Positions 29,001-38,901 are shown, counted from the first letter of the stretch. The stretch is DNA of 64,000 nucleotides from Ewingella sp. CoE-038-23 (GCF_040419245.1 NZ_JAZHOH010000001.1:1302001-1366000); one strand, 5' to 3'. Notes: a model not told the origin generated them from the letters alone. A program made the numbers and translations.

Positions 29001-30722
29001 TTATCGCAGCCAGTTGGTTTTCGCCAGTTCTACCACTTCGTCGCCACGGCCGTTGATCACCGCGCGCAGCATATACAGGCTGAAGCCCTTGGCCTGCTCA
29101 AGTTTGATTTGCGGCGGCATCGCCAGCTCGTCGGTGGCGGTCACCACGTCAACCAGCACCGGGCCTTCGTAGGCAAAGGCGTCTTGCAGCGCGGCATCGA
29201 CGTCGGAAGCTTTCTCCACGCGAATGCCTTTGATGCCCGCGGCTTCAGCCATGGCGGCGAAGTTCGGATTTTTCAGCTCGGTGCCGTCGGTCAGATAGCC
29301 CCCGGCCTTCATCTCCATCGCCACAAAGCCCAGCACGCTGTTGTTGAAAATGATGATTTTCACCGGCAGTTTCTGCTGCGCTAGCGTCAGGAAATCCCCC
29401 ATCAGCATGGTGAAGCCGCCGTCGCCGCACATGGCGACCACTTGACGGTTACGGTCAATGGCCTGTGCGCCCAGTGCCTGCGGCATGGCGTTAGCCATCG
29501 AACCGTGGTTGAAGGAGCCAATCAGGCGGCGCTGGCCGTTCATCTGCAAGTAGCGGCAGGCCCAGACGGTTGGCGTGCCCACGTCACAGGTGAACACCGC
29601 GTCGGCATCAGCAAAGCGGCTAATCTGTTGCGCCAAATACTGCGGGTGGATCGCCTGTTTGTCATTCATCGTGGCGAGGCCGTCGAGGTCTTTGCGCGCC
29701 TCTTGATAGTGTTTCAGCGCCTTGTCGAGGAATTTACGGTCGCTTTTCTCCTGCAACTTCGGCAGCAGTGCGGTCAGCGTGGTTTTAATATCACCCACCA
29801 GCGCCATGTCCACCTGACAGTGCGCCCCAATGCTGCCCGGATTGATATCAATCTGGATGATAGTGGCGTCTGTTGGGTAGAAGGCGCGGTAAGGGAACTG
29901 GGTGCCGAGCAGGATCAGCGTGTCGGCATTCATCATGGCGTGGTAGCCGGATGAGAAGCCAATCAGGCCGGTCATCCCGACGCTATAAGGGTTGTCCCAC
30001 TCAATATGCTCTTTGCCACGCAGGGCGTGAACCACCGGCGCTTTGAGGGTTTCTGCCAGTTTCACCACTTCATCATGGGCACCGGCACAGCCACTGCCGC
30101 ACATCAGGGTGATGTTTTTCGCACCCTTGAGCACTTCCACCAGCTTTTCCATTTCGGACAGATTTGGCAGCACCAGCGGCAGCTGCGGCGGATACCATTT
30201 GGCCGTCGCGTCTTCCGGTGCAGGCTTTAGCGCCACGTCGCCCGGCAGCACTATCACCGACACGCCGCGATTGAGAATGGCTTTGCGCATGGCGATGCCC
30301 AGCACCTGCGGCAACTGGTCGGGATGGGTGATCATCTCACAATAGTGGCTGCACTCGCGGAACAGCTCGGTAGGGTGAGTTTCCTGAAAATAGCCGGTAC
30401 CGATTTCGCTCGAAGGGATGTGGGCGGCAATCGCCACCACCGGCACGTGGTTGCGGTGGCAGTCAAAAAGACCGTTGATTAAGTGCAGGTTGCCCGGCCC
30501 GCAGGAGCCGGCGCATACCGCCAGTTCGCCCGTCAGCTGGGCTTCCGCGCCGGCGGCAAAGGCGGCCACTTCTTCATGTCGGGTGCCCATCCATTCGATG
30601 GTTCCCATGCGGTTTAAACTATCGCTAAGCCCATTAAGGGAATCGCCGGTGACGCCCCAAATCCGTTTAACGCCAGCCTCTTCAAGTGTTTTTGCCAGCA
30701 ACGAAGCCACGGTGTGTTTCAT
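29001..30722 (-). CDS. poxB: Pyruvate dehydrogenase (ubiquinone) / pyruvate oxidase
   Basis: PoxB oxidatively decarboxylates pyruvate to acetate and CO2 and passes electrons through FAD to ubiquinone at the inner face of the membrane. The 573-residue protein matches E. coli PoxB (572). The thiamine-diphosphate motif is seen at [13 protein letters not shown]; Glu of the active site lies in the N-terminal [15 protein letters not shown]. The C-terminal membrane-binding peptide region ([20 protein letters not shown]) is present. E. coli poxB is RpoS-dependent; I could not assign the promoter here. Confidence 0.96.
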   Translation of the reverse strand: MKHTVASLLAKTLEEAGVKRIWGVTGDSLNGLSDSLNRMGTIEWMGTRHEEVAAFAAGAEAQLTGELAVCAGSCGPGNLHLINGLFDCHRNHVPVVAIAAHIPSSEIGTGYFQETHPTELFRECSHYCEMITHPDQLPQVLGIAMRKAILNRGVSVIVLPGDVALKPAPEDATAKWYPPQLPLVLPNLSEMEKLVEVLKGAKNITLMCGSGCAGAHDEVVKLAETLKAPVVHALRGKEHIEWDNPYSVGMTGLIGFSSGYHAMMNADTLILLGTQFPYRAFYPTDATIIQIDINPGSIGAHCQVDMALVGDIKTTLTALLPKLQEKSDRKFLDKALKHYQEARKDLDGLATMNDKQAIHPQYLAQQISRFADADAVFTCDVGTPTVWACRYLQMNGQRRLIGSFNHGSMANAMPQALGAQAIDRNRQVVAMCGDGGFTMLMGDFLTLAQQKLPVKIIIFNNSVLGFVAMEMKAGGYLTDGTELKNPNFAAMAEAAGIKGIRVEKASDVDAALQDAFAYEGPVLVDVVTATDELAMPPQIKLEQAKGFSLYMLRAVINGRGDEVVELAKTNWLR

Positions 30723-30903
30723 AGATCCCTCCAGATAGACTGTTTAATCGATCGCATCGATAAGTTAAAAGCTCCGCTAATCATAGTTCATGATGCAAAT
30801 GTGATTTGTTTCGAGAATGCTTTTAAGATTTCGATAGATTTCCGTATTGGTCTTCAACCTTACAGAAAAGGTCAGGGAGTGGGGTTGTAGTTTTGTAAAT
30901 CTA

Positions 30904-30945
30904 CCCGGCCTAACTGTAAATCCAGATGTCTACAGGCAGGCCGGG
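30904..30945 (-). terminator. Stem-loop after hcr
   Basis: CCCGGCCT and AGGCCGGG pair, continuing after a small internal loop with CTGTA/TACAG. It lies 17 bases past the hcr stop. The U-tract is weak, so termination is uncertain. Confidence 0.4.
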
Positions 30946-30961
30946 AGTCTGGGAAAGGGGA

Positions 30962-31975
30962 TTAGGCTAAGGTCACGTCGCCATGCAGCTGGCAGCTACA
31001 GGCCAAGACGTAGCCTTCGGCTATCTCGGCGTCGGTCAGGGTCATTTGGCTGGTGGTCGTGAAATCGCCGCCGATCACGCGGGTTTTACAACTGCCGCAG
31101 ACACCGGCGCGGCAGGCGGCATTGACCGGCAGTTGGTGCTGCTCCATCGCCGCCAGCAGGGTAGAACCGACGGGCACCTTGTAGTGGGCAAGCGGCGTCA
31201 GGCGAGTCATCGTCAGCAGCTTATTGCTTTGTGGCTCGGCAATCGGCTGGTGGAACTGCTCGGTGATGACGCTATTGTCCGCCGCGCCAAGGGCTTTAAC
31301 CCACTGTTCAGCCAGCCGCATATAAGGCGCCGGGCCGCAAATCATCACCCGTCGCGCCGCCATGTCTGTCACACCAGTCTCCAACAGGTCTTGGCTCAGT
31401 CGCCCGGCGATAAAGCCCTCTGTTGCATTGTTCTCGGATAATAAAATTAAGCTTAACTGCGGGTGACGTGCGGCCAACTGCTGCCATTGGGTAGCGAAAA
31501 TCACATCCTGAGGGCTGCGCACGCTGTAAAACACCGTCACGGGTCTGGCGGGCGTTTGCTGTAGAACTGCGCGACAAATCGACATAATCGGCGTCACGCC
31601 GCAGCCCGCCGCCAGTAGCAGCAGGGGCTGGTCGCCGTCGCAGACAAAGCTGCCCTGAGCATCTGAAAGCCAGAGATAGTCGCCAACTGTCACCTGTTGA
31701 GTCAGCCAATTCGAGCCTTGGCCGTCGGCAATTTGGCGAACCGTCAGGGTGATAAACGGACTGACGCCAGGAGTGGAGGAGAGGGTGTAAGCCCGCTGCA
31801 CCTGGCCGCTAGTGCCAATATTCACCAGCGCAAACTGGCCGGGCTGGTAGTCATAAGGCACATGGCTGAACAGAGATAAAGTCCAGACATCGGCGGTTTC
31901 TTGTTGAATGTCATGCACCTGCAGGCGATTGGGGCACAGCAGCGTGGGTTGGTCGGCAAACAGAGGGAAAGTCAT
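30962..31975 (-). CDS. hcr: NADH oxidoreductase of the hybrid cluster protein
   Basis: Hcr uses NADH to reduce Hcp. The 337-residue protein has an FAD/NAD reductase part (RAYTLSSTPG near 61-70; LLLLAAGCGVTPI near 118-130) and a C-terminal plant-type [2Fe-2S] domain with Cys288, Cys293, Cys296 and Cys326. It lies 45 bases after hcp, separated by an 8-bp hairpin. AGGAACTCGCC before the ATG is a good ribosome site. Nitrosative-stress function is inferred from E. coli. Confidence 0.95.
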   Translation of the reverse strand: MTFPLFADQPTLLCPNRLQVHDIQQETADVWTLSLFSHVPYDYQPGQFALVNIGTSGQVQRAYTLSSTPGVSPFITLTVRQIADGQGSNWLTQQVTVGDYLWLSDAQGSFVCDGDQPLLLLAAGCGVTPIMSICRAVLQQTPARPVTVFYSVRSPQDVIFATQWQQLAARHPQLSLILLSENNATEGFIAGRLSQDLLETGVTDMAARRVMICGPAPYMRLAEQWVKALGAADNSVITEQFHQPIAEPQSNKLLTMTRLTPLAHYKVPVGSTLLAAMEQHQLPVNAACRAGVCGSCKTRVIGGDFTTTSQMTLTDAEIAEGYVLACSCQLHGDVTLA

Positions 31976-31991
31976 GGCGAGTTCCTCAAGG

Positions 31992-32012
31992 GGCCGGTGG
32001 GGCGCACCGGCC
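31992..32012 (-). repeat. hcp-hcr intercistronic hairpin
   Basis: GGCCGGTG and CACCGGCC pair perfectly around 5 bases between hcp and hcr. With no T-run it probably tunes the relative amounts of the two proteins. Confidence 0.5.
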
Positions 32013-32020
32013 GGGTGAAA

Positions 32021-33673
32021 TTATTGTGGCAACATCTGGCGCAGGTCGTCCTCAACCGAGGTGATGGCGCGCAGGCCGAATTTTTCATTCAGCACGTTCA
32101 ACAGGTTTTCTGTCAGGAAGGCCGGAGCCGTCGGGCCGGTGGCAATATTCTTCACCCCGAGTGAGAGCAGAGTCAGCAAAATAACAATCGCTTTCTGCTC
32201 AAACCATGACAGCACCAGGCTCAGCGGCAGGTCGTTGACGCTGCAGCCCAGCTTGTCGGCCAGATGCACCGCCAGCATGATGGCCGAGTAGGCATCGTTG
32301 CACTGGCCGACGTCCAGCAGACGCGGCAGCGGGCCGAGGGTGCCGAAGTCCAGCTTGTTGAAGCGATATTTGCCGCAGGCCAGCGTCATGATCAGGCAGT
32401 CGTCGGGCACGGCGCGGGCTAAGTCGGTGAAGTAGCTGCGTTCGCCACGACTGCCGTCACAGCCGCCAATCAGGAAAATGTGGCGCAGCTGTTTGCTGGC
32501 CACCAAGTCAATTACCGTGTCGGCCGCGCCGAGCAGGGTTTCGCGGCCAAAGCCGACGGTGATCTCCTGCTCGATTTCACTGTATTTGAATCCCGGCTCG
32601 GCCAAGGCTTGAGCAATCACCGGCGCAAAATCTTCCCCTTCCAGATGCTTCACGCCCGGCCAGCCGACAATGCTGCGGGTCCAGATCCGGTCACCGTAGT
32701 TGCCGACATTCGGGTCAATAATGCAGTTGGAGGTCATCACCACCGGCCCCGGGAATTTGGCGAATTCAATTTGCTGGTTCTGCCAGCCGCTGCCGTAGTT
32801 GCCCGCCAGATGCGGATACTTCTTCAACTCCGGGTAGCCGTGGGCGGGAAGCATTTCACCGTGGGTATAGATGTTAATGCCAGTGCCGGCGGTCTGTTCG
32901 AGCAGCATCTGCAAATCTTTCAGGTCATGGCCGGAGATCAGAATGGCTTTCCCGGCGCGAGGCTTGACGTTCACCGCCGTCGGCTGCGGGTGCCCGTAGG
33001 CGTCCGTTTCGCCTTTATCGAGGATCTCCATCACGCGGAAATTCATCTTGCCGATGCCCATGGCATTTTCCAGCAGGGTGGCCATGTCGGCGGGCTGGGT
33101 GCCGAGCCACGCCATGAGGCGGTGATAATCGGCATAGATATGGGTGTCGGACTGGCCCAGCACGTGGGCGTGTTCCATATAGGCGGCGGCCCCTTTCAGG
33201 CCATACAGGCAGAGCAGGCGCAGGCCGTGGATATCGTCACCGACTTCGGCTTTATCGCTGTTTAAGGCAAACTGCTGGGCCTGAATCTGTAGCTGGTCGA
33301 TGGCGTCGCTGGTCAAAGTCAGATTTGCCAAAGGGTGCGGGTTGCTGATGGCCGGATCCATCAGGCGGCAGCGGCTGGCAAGGGATTCGCGATAGCTAAT
33401 GGCTTCGCGGGCATAAGCCACGATGCGCGCCGAGTCAAAGTTAACGTTGGTTAAGGTTGAGAAGAAGGCGCGGGGCGCAAAGGCGTCAATTTCGGCATCA
33501 ATGATGTCATAGCCCCGGGCGATGAGCGCCCACGAGGATAGGCCCTGTAGCACCGCCACCAGCAGGTCTTGCAGGTCAGAGGTTTCAGCCGTTTTGCCAC
33601 ACATCCCCTGCGCATAGGCGCAGCCGCTGGTGGTCGGGGTTCTCACCGTTTGTTCACATTGCACACAAAACAT
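32021..33673 (-). CDS. hcp: Hybrid cluster protein (hydroxylamine / NO reductase)
   Basis: Hcp contains a [4Fe-4S] or [2Fe-2S] cluster and a hybrid Fe-S-O cluster. In E. coli it acts as a high-affinity NO reductase and protein S-nitrosylase. The 550-residue protein equals E. coli Hcp in length. N-terminal cluster cysteines are Cys3, Cys6, Cys18 and Cys25. Hybrid-cluster ligand regions are visible ([40 protein letters not shown]). It is the first gene of hcp-hcr. A near-consensus NsrR box sits just upstream. Confidence 0.97.
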   Translation of the reverse strand: MFCVQCEQTVRTPTTSGCAYAQGMCGKTAETSDLQDLLVAVLQGLSSWALIARGYDIIDAEIDAFAPRAFFSTLTNVNFDSARIVAYAREAISYRESLASRCRLMDPAISNPHPLANLTLTSDAIDQLQIQAQQFALNSDKAEVGDDIHGLRLLCLYGLKGAAAYMEHAHVLGQSDTHIYADYHRLMAWLGTQPADMATLLENAMGIGKMNFRVMEILDKGETDAYGHPQPTAVNVKPRAGKAILISGHDLKDLQMLLEQTAGTGINIYTHGEMLPAHGYPELKKYPHLAGNYGSGWQNQQIEFAKFPGPVVMTSNCIIDPNVGNYGDRIWTRSIVGWPGVKHLEGEDFAPVIAQALAEPGFKYSEIEQEITVGFGRETLLGAADTVIDLVASKQLRHIFLIGGCDGSRGERSYFTDLARAVPDDCLIMTLACGKYRFNKLDFGTLGPLPRLLDVGQCNDAYSAIMLAVHLADKLGCSVNDLPLSLVLSWFEQKAIVILLTLLSLGVKNIATGPTAPAFLTENLLNVLNEKFGLRAITSVEDDLRQMLPQ

Positions 33674-33692
33674 TATCCACTCCTTTTATAAG

Positions 33693-33709
33693 TTGCATTT
33701 ATAATGCAT
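33693..33709 (-). promoter_or_regulatory. NsrR box upstream of hcp
   Basis: On the minus strand ATGCATTA-T-AAATGCAA matches the 8-1-8 inverted-repeat NsrR consensus with one or two deviations. It ends 20 bases before the hcp start. Repression by nitric-oxide-sensing NsrR is inferred from the site and from E. coli hcp-hcr. Confidence 0.7.
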
Positions 33710-33800
33710 GTTTTAAGTTAAGCCTAAGACGCAACAGGCAAGAATTGAAGTGCTTTGTGGAATAAGTGCAGATGGGTTGATTTAGCGCAATTTCTGAAGA

Positions 33801-33832
33801 AAGGCCGTCGCGCTGGCGCAGAGGCCAGCGCG
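33801..33832 (-). terminator. lysO terminator-like hairpin
   Basis: CGCGCTGGC and GCCAGCGCG pair over 9 bp around 6 bases, 12 bases after the lysO stop. The minus-strand tail CCTTTCTTC is a weak U-tract. Confidence 0.55.
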
Positions 33833-33844
33833 AGGTAAAACAGG

Positions 33845-34744
33845 TCAGGCGGAGAAGAAGGCCATCAGGATTGGCGCGATCAGGCTCAGCAAGAAGCCGT
33901 GCACCACCGCCGGTGGCACCATGTCCAATCCACCGCTGCGTTGCAGCACCGGCAGGGTGAAGTCCATGGAGGTTGCGCCACACAGGCCCAGCGCCGAGGA
34001 GCGGCTGGAGCGCACCAAGGTTGGGATCAGCATAATGGCGCACAGCTCGCGGGCTAAATCGTTAAAGAACGCCGCGCTGCCGACCACCGGGCCGAAAGCG
34101 TCCGTCAACACAATGCCGGAGAGGGAGTACCAGCCGTAGCCGGAGGCCATCGCCAATCCGGTATTCAGCGGCAGGCCGAGCAGCAGCGCGGCCAGCGCGC
34201 CGCCGACCAGTGAGCTGACGGCCACCACCGACGCCACTAATATGCCACGGCGGTTAAGGATGATTTGGCGCAGCGTCATGCTGCTATTGCGTAGCTGCAT
34301 CCCCACTAGCGCCAGCAGGAAAATCAGCGCCACTTCGCTGGCTTCTGAGGCGTAAGTCAGCCAGTGCCACTGGGTCAGGCCGAGCAAGAAACCGGCGATC
34401 ACCACGCCGCACAGCTTGAGTGAATCAATCGCCATATTCAGGCGAGAAGGCAGGGACTCTTGCTGATGATTGGATTTCCAGGGTTTACGCTTTTCCAACA
34501 GCCAAAGTGCGACAAAATTGAAAATGAAAATGCACAAGAAACAGACCGCCGCGTATTTGAAAATCAGCAGCAGATTCGTACTCAGATTATCGAGAAAGGC
34601 TAAGCTGACGCCCATGATGAATAGGATCACATACACCATCCAACTCAGCAGGCGGTTAATGGCATAAAGCAAAGCCGATTTTTTTAATGGAATGAGATAG
34701 CCGATGATCAGCGGCAAAAGAATGATCAGTAAACCTGAATACAT
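33845..34744 (-). CDS. lysO: L-lysine exporter LysO (YbjE)
   Basis: LysO exports L-lysine across the inner membrane. The 299-residue protein has about eight hydrophobic segments. The conserved C-terminal region GASYGWYSLSG-type motif appears as ASGYGWYSLSGIVLTDAFGP, with SRSSALGLCGATSMDFTLP following; acidic residues in these regions are thought to be functional in the family. It is divergent from ybjD across 164 bp. In E. coli aqpZ lies next to it; aqpZ is absent here. Confidence 0.92.
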   Translation of the reverse strand: MYSGLLIILLPLIIGYLIPLKKSALLYAINRLLSWMVYVILFIMGVSLAFLDNLSTNLLLIFKYAAVCFLCIFIFNFVALWLLEKRKPWKSNHQQESLPSRLNMAIDSLKLCGVVIAGFLLGLTQWHWLTYASEASEVALIFLLALVGMQLRNSSMTLRQIILNRRGILVASVVAVSSLVGGALAALLLGLPLNTGLAMASGYGWYSLSGIVLTDAFGPVVGSAAFFNDLARELCAIMLIPTLVRSSRSSALGLCGATSMDFTLPVLQRSGGLDMVPPAVVHGFLLSLIAPILMAFFSA

Positions 34745-34908
34745 GAAGCTTTCCGTGTAGTTGCGAGTCCTGAAGGGGCGGTCAACACGCTAACCAAAAG
34801 CCGTGTCGCTGTAAAGTCGCTTTAACCAGCAAATGGCGCGGCAATATCTTGACCAAACAGCATTTTTAACGCCATGCTGAACACAGGTGAAGCAGAAGGG
34901 AGCGCCCG

Positions 34909-36642
34909 ATGTATCTGGAACATATCGATATTGCAGGATTTCGTGGTCTAAATCGGTTATCGCTAACCTTGACCCAACCCACGCAGCGCGGCGCCTCCAT
35001 CAGCGGCCCGCTGGGCGAGGAGGGCGTCTCTTCCGTCACCACCAATACCGTGCTGGTGGGGGAAAATGCTTGGGGTAAGTCCAGCTTGCTGGATGCCCTG
35101 ACGCTGCTGCTTTCGCCTGAACCCAAACTCTACTGCTTCAAAGAGGAAGATTTCTATTTCCCCGCCGGGGAACAGCAGTCCAAATCGAAATATCTGCACG
35201 TGGTTTTCACCTTCTGCGAGAATCAGGCCGGGCACCACACCTCGCCGCGATTCAACCCGCTTTCTCCTTTATGGGTGAAGTGCGCGGACAAGCTCACGCG
35301 CATCTATTATCGGCTAGAAGGGGAGCTGGACGATGACGGCAGCGTGCTGACGCTGCGCAGTTTCCTTTCCGCCAACGGCCAACCGCTGAACTTGCAAACT
35401 ATTGATCCACTGGCGCAGGCGTTAATCACTTTAAATCCGGTGCTGCGGCTGCGCGATGCGCGGTTTATTCGCCGTTTGCGTAGTGAAACGCTGGCCCCGC
35501 GCCTTGCTAAAAATAATGAAGAAATGGCGAAGCAGCTCGACGACTTGACGCGCGGGCTGATCCATAACCCACAGAACCTAACCAACAGCGAATTGCGCAG
35601 CGGGCTGGCGGCGATGCAGCAGCTGTTAGAACACTATTTTGCCGAGCAGGGCACCAGCAGCAGCGCGCCGTGGCAGCAAAAGCGCCACGGCCGGGCCGAG
35701 AGCCGCCGCGCATGGCGCTCCCTCGACAATATCAACCGAATGATTGCCGAGCCGAACAGCCGCAGTATGCGCGTTATGCTGTTGGGGATGTTTTCCACAT
35801 TATTGCAGGCCAAGGGTTCGGTGGTGCTGCATCCCGATGCTCGCCCGCTGCTATTAATAGAAGACCCGGAAACCCGTCTGCACCCGATTATGCTGTCGGT
35901 GGCGTGGGGGCTGCTCGACCAGCTTCCCTTGCAGCGCATTACCACCACCAACTCCGGCGAGCTGCTGTCGCTGGTGCCGGTAGAGCAGATATGCCGATTG
36001 GTGCGCGAGTCGGGGCGAGTCGCGGCTTACAGCATTGGCCCGGAAGGGCTAAGCTCGGAGGACAGCCGCCGCATCGCGTTTCACATTCGCTTTAACCGCC
36101 CGTCGTCGCTGTTTGCCCGCTGCTGGCTGCTGGTCGAAGGGGAAACGGAAGTGTGGCTGCTCAACCAGCTGGCGCGGCAGTGTGGCTACCACTTTGAGTC
36201 AGAAGGTATCAAGGTGATTGAGTTCGCCCAGTGCGGCCTCAAGCCATTACTGCGCTTTGCTCGTCAGATGGGAATTGAGTGGCACGTGCTGGTGGATGGC
36301 GACGAGGCTGGGAAGAAGTATGCCGCGACGGTGATCAGCAATGTTGAGAAATACGACGATACGCTGCGCTACCGGCTGACCGCGCTGCCTTCGCAGGATA
36401 TCGAGCATTTCCTCTATCGCGGCGGCTTCGAAGATGTCTACCGGCGCAACGCGGCACTGCCAGACACGCTACCCATGTCGCCACGGCGTATCATCGACAA
36501 AGCGATTCACCGCACGTCGAAACCCGACTTGGCCATCGACGTCGCGCTGGCGGCGTCTCAACGTGGCGTGGGGTCTATTCCACCATTGCTGCGGCAAATG
36601 TTTTCCCGCGTCGCGTGGCTGGCGCGGGGCAGGGCTGACTAA
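34909..36642 (+). CDS. ybjD: OLD-family ATP-dependent nuclease YbjD
   Basis: This is a 577-residue protein of the OLD family: an ABC/SMC-type ATPase followed by a Toprim nuclease domain. The P-loop is GENAWGKSS at about residues 47-55. The Walker B-like LLLIEDPETRLHP lies near 318-330. The Toprim part shows LLVEGETEVWLL (about 406-417) and VDGDEAGKKYA (about 462-472). E. coli YbjD (about 552) occupies the same place. The cellular role is not established; relatives include the phage P2 Old exclusion protein. GGAG precedes the ATG. Its stop overlaps the convergent ybjX end by 4 bp. Confidence 0.9.
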   Translation: MYLEHIDIAGFRGLNRLSLTLTQPTQRGASISGPLGEEGVSSVTTNTVLVGENAWGKSSLLDALTLLLSPEPKLYCFKEEDFYFPAGEQQSKSKYLHVVFTFCENQAGHHTSPRFNPLSPLWVKCADKLTRIYYRLEGELDDDGSVLTLRSFLSANGQPLNLQTIDPLAQALITLNPVLRLRDARFIRRLRSETLAPRLAKNNEEMAKQLDDLTRGLIHNPQNLTNSELRSGLAAMQQLLEHYFAEQGTSSSAPWQQKRHGRAESRRAWRSLDNINRMIAEPNSRSMRVMLLGMFSTLLQAKGSVVLHPDARPLLLIEDPETRLHPIMLSVAWGLLDQLPLQRITTTNSGELLSLVPVEQICRLVRESGRVAAYSIGPEGLSSEDSRRIAFHIRFNRPSSLFARCWLLVEGETEVWLLNQLARQCGYHFESEGIKVIEFAQCGLKPLLRFARQMGIEWHVLVDGDEAGKKYAATVISNVEKYDDTLRYRLTALPSQDIEHFLYRGGFEDVYRRNAALPDTLPMSPRRIIDKAIHRTSKPDLAIDVALAASQRGVGSIPPLLRQMFSRVAWLARGRAD

Positions 36643-37616
36643 TCGTCGGTTTTACGAGGTGCGGCAAAACCCTGCGAGAAGGTTTGACGAATTTGCGCTT
36701 CCAGTGAATCCAGCAGCTGGTAACGACGGCGGTACTCAGAGCGGCGCTTGCTGGCGATCTCTTCCAGCGGACGGTGTGGGATCTGACGAGGCAAATGGTA
36801 ATAATCGTCTTCCTCTAGCTCGCCCTGCAGCGTTTCCCAGAAGCTGTCGTAATCAGCGAAGATCATGCCCTTGCGTTTCTTATAGCGGGCATTTTCATAG
36901 ATGTGGGTTTTATTGGCGACGGCAACAATTTGCGTCATTTGAGTCAGCTCGGCCAGCAGCAGGGTGGCCTCCATCACCAGTTTCTTCGGGAACAGGCCGT
37001 GACAGGCTTTGGTCGCTGATTGAATCTGCGAGTGCTCGACGTGGGCGCGCGGGCCTTGGATTGCTCCAATAAACAGCGTCGGCTGATCCCGGTAGTTAAT
37101 CAACGCGAAGGTGACGGTAGCCAGCGGCTCGCCGTTTTCCAGCGTGAACATCAGCGTGGCTTCGCCTTCTTTATCTAAACGCCCGGCGGCGTTGAACTGA
37201 ATAAAGTAGCGCTGGCCTTCTTTACCTTCTAGCGTGGCAATGTGCAGCGGCTGGCCGGAGAAATGCGCATGCCCCAGCGCGGGCGGCACCTGCGCCGCGA
37301 AGTGGTCGTAGTGGGCAATAATATTTTTCAAGGCTGTCTCGCGGTTCACCTTCACTGATTGATAAACGCGGTGCAGCTTGCAAGGCAGAGACGGCGCTGC
37401 GCGCAGCATCTCGTCGCGCATCGGGTGGCTTGCCAGATAATCCAGCAGCAACAGCGTGGATTTCGGCGCCAACAGCGTGCGCAGTAAAAATTTCAGGCGA
37501 TAGCTGGTCCGGTTCCAGGCAGGGCCAGGCACCATGCGGCGGGAAACCAATGCGGATAACATCTGCATACCAGAGTGTATTTTTCTATTTTCGATTGGGT
37601 AGCTGATTGCACTCAT
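36639..37616 (-). CDS. ybjX: VirK/YbjX-family protein (DUF535)
   Basis: This is a 325-residue DUF535 protein related to E. coli YbjX and Shigella/Salmonella VirK, a family linked to envelope stress and antimicrobial peptide resistance. Recognisable blocks are FLLRTLLAPKSTLLLLDYLA, GHAHFSGQPLHIATLEGKEGQ and GAIQGPRAHVEHSQIQSATKACHGLFPKKLV (read in parts). The ATG at 37616 (MSAISYPIENRK) is preferred over a 26-codon upstream extension that is not conserved. A PhoP-box-like repeat sits about 64-80 bases upstream; E. coli ybjX is PhoP-activated. Confidence 0.88.
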   Translation of the reverse strand: MSAISYPIENRKIHSGMQMLSALVSRRMVPGPAWNRTSYRLKFLLRTLLAPKSTLLLLDYLASHPMRDEMLRAAPSLPCKLHRVYQSVKVNRETALKNIIAHYDHFAAQVPPALGHAHFSGQPLHIATLEGKEGQRYFIQFNAAGRLDKEGEATLMFTLENGEPLATVTFALINYRDQPTLFIGAIQGPRAHVEHSQIQSATKACHGLFPKKLVMEATLLLAELTQMTQIVAVANKTHIYENARYKKRKGMIFADYDSFWETLQGELEEDDYYHLPRQIPHRPLEEIASKRRSEYRRRYQLLDSLEAQIRQTFSQGFAAPRKTDD

Positions 37617-37679
37617 CGTTATGTACCTGCTCTTCACAAGCCTCCAAGGCTGAATGACGTTATTTGAGCAGTTGGTGAA

Positions 37680-37696
37680 TAAACCAAATATCAACG
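37680..37696 (-). promoter_or_regulatory. Possible PhoP box upstream of ybjX
   Basis: On the minus strand CGTTGA-TATTT-GGTTTA resembles the PhoP direct repeat (T/G)GTTTA-N5-(T/G)GTTTA, with mismatches only in the first half-site. Regulation by PhoPQ fits known ybjX behaviour. Confidence 0.45.
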
Positions 37697-37858
37697 GTGA
37701 TTTTGATCACAGCGGAATACTTACAATTGTTTGGGTTCTGTTTAGCTGAAGTTACAAAGTGTAAATCGTTAGCCTGCGAGGGATAAACGGCGGGTCAAAA
37801 CTGACAATAATGTGCTTTTTTATTTTTCGGGGCTTGAAGGCCAATCGTTTCTCCCCCA

Positions 37859-37894
37859 TAAATAAAAATGCCAGTCAAGATGAGACTGGCATTT
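37859..37894 (-). terminator. cspD intrinsic terminator
   Basis: AAATGCCAGTC and GACTGGCATTT pair over 11 bp around 7 bases; on the minus strand TTTATTTAT follows. It lies about 50 bases beyond the cspD stop. The rest of the 327-bp spacer 37617-37943 holds the ybjX promoter and nothing else recognised. Confidence 0.85.
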
Positions 37895-37943
37895 GGCAAA
37901 GAGTACGCAACATGATGGTGCGGCAAAAAGGCAATGAGTACGG

Positions 37944-38165
37944 TCAGGCGACCGCTTCACTTTCCACCGGAATAATGAGGCTTGCATGATTTCCTTTTGG
38001 CCCTTCATGGACATCGAAGCTGACTAGCTGCCCGGCTTTGAGGGTGCGATAACCCTCCATCTGGATAGTGGAATAATGAGCAAAGATGTCTTCACCGCCG
38101 TTTTGCGGACAGATGAAACCAAAGCCCTTAGCATTATTGAACCATTTAACAGTACCCGTCTCCAT
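37944..38165 (-). CDS. cspD: Cold-shock-like protein CspD
   Basis: CspD is a stationary-phase, single-stranded nucleic-acid-binding protein that inhibits DNA replication in E. coli. The 73-residue protein has RNP1-type KGFGFI and RNP2-type DIFAHYS motifs. E. coli CspD is degraded by Lon and lies divergent from clpS, as here. It is the only gene between ybjX and clpS; macAB, present there in E. coli, are missing. Confidence 0.94.
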   Translation of the reverse strand: METGTVKWFNNAKGFGFICPQNGGEDIFAHYSTIQMEGYRTLKAGQLVSFDVHEGPKGNHASLIIPVESEAVA

Positions 38166-38553
38166 GCTTCTACTTCCCTCTCAAGACTATTTGGTGAGTT
38201 GAAGAGATTGAGCTAATAAGTGAGCACGAATGCCCGTACGTCGCTGAATACAGGCACTTATCGCCGGTATTTTGCACACGAAATTACACTCTAGTGGAAT
38301 TGATTTGGACGTCAAGGGAAGGGCATTTGTCATGCCGGAGCAGATAGCCAAACTTTGAAGCAGGTAACGATCCTGAAATAATGTGGTCATTATTTCAACG
38401 ATTTTACCGATAGCAAAGAGTGGAAGATGCGCGGGGGCATGATGCTTTAAGAGATGGTAAAATGAATGTTAAACGTCATGACGAAAGCTAAGGCGCAAGG
38501 GTGCCAGACAATGCTGACGTCATAACAGACCTTCAGAAGGTGATGGACAGGCA
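38166..38553. other. cspD-clpS divergent regulatory region
   Basis: This 388-bp spacer separates divergent cspD and clpS. It must contain both promoters and the cspD leader. Small open frames within it lack conserved features. I see no resolved binding site. Confidence 0.5.
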
Positions 38554-38874
38554 ATGGGTAACAATCAAGACTGGCTAAATTTCGAACACTTGGCGGCGGA
38601 TAAGCTAAAGGATGAGGTAAAACCGCCATCTATGTATAAAGTTATATTAAACAACGACGATTACACTCCGATGGAATTTGTGATTGACGTTCTGCAAAAG
38701 TTCTTTTCTTATGATATTGAACGTGCAACGCAACTGATGCTCCAGGTGCACTATAAAGGCAAAGCTATTTGCGGAGTCTATACCGCTGAAGTAGCCGAAA
38801 CCAAAGTCGCACATGTGAATAAGTACGCCAAGGAGAACGAGCATCCGTTGCTGTGTACGCTGGAAAAAGCCTGA
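38554..38874 (+). CDS. clpS: ATP-dependent Clp protease adaptor ClpS
   Basis: ClpS binds proteins with destabilising N-terminal residues (Leu, Phe, Tyr, Trp) and delivers them to ClpAP. The 106-residue protein equals E. coli ClpS in length. The substrate-binding region [16 protein letters not shown] (about 33-48) and the HYKGKAICG segment are intact. It lies 27 bases before clpA. Confidence 0.96.
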   Translation: MGNNQDWLNFEHLAADKLKDEVKPPSMYKVILNNDDYTPMEFVIDVLQKFFSYDIERATQLMLQVHYKGKAICGVYTAEVAETKVAHVNKYAKENEHPLLCTLEKA

Positions 38875-38901
38875 TTAAGGCAATCTATTTGGGAGGTGCC
38901 T

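Noticed and set aside
32480..33265. 261-codon frame antisense to hcp
   Set aside because: It is a shadow of hcp with typical reverse-strand composition.
33777..33790. FNR site for hcp as a firm annotation
   Set aside because: The second half-site matches at only three of five positions.
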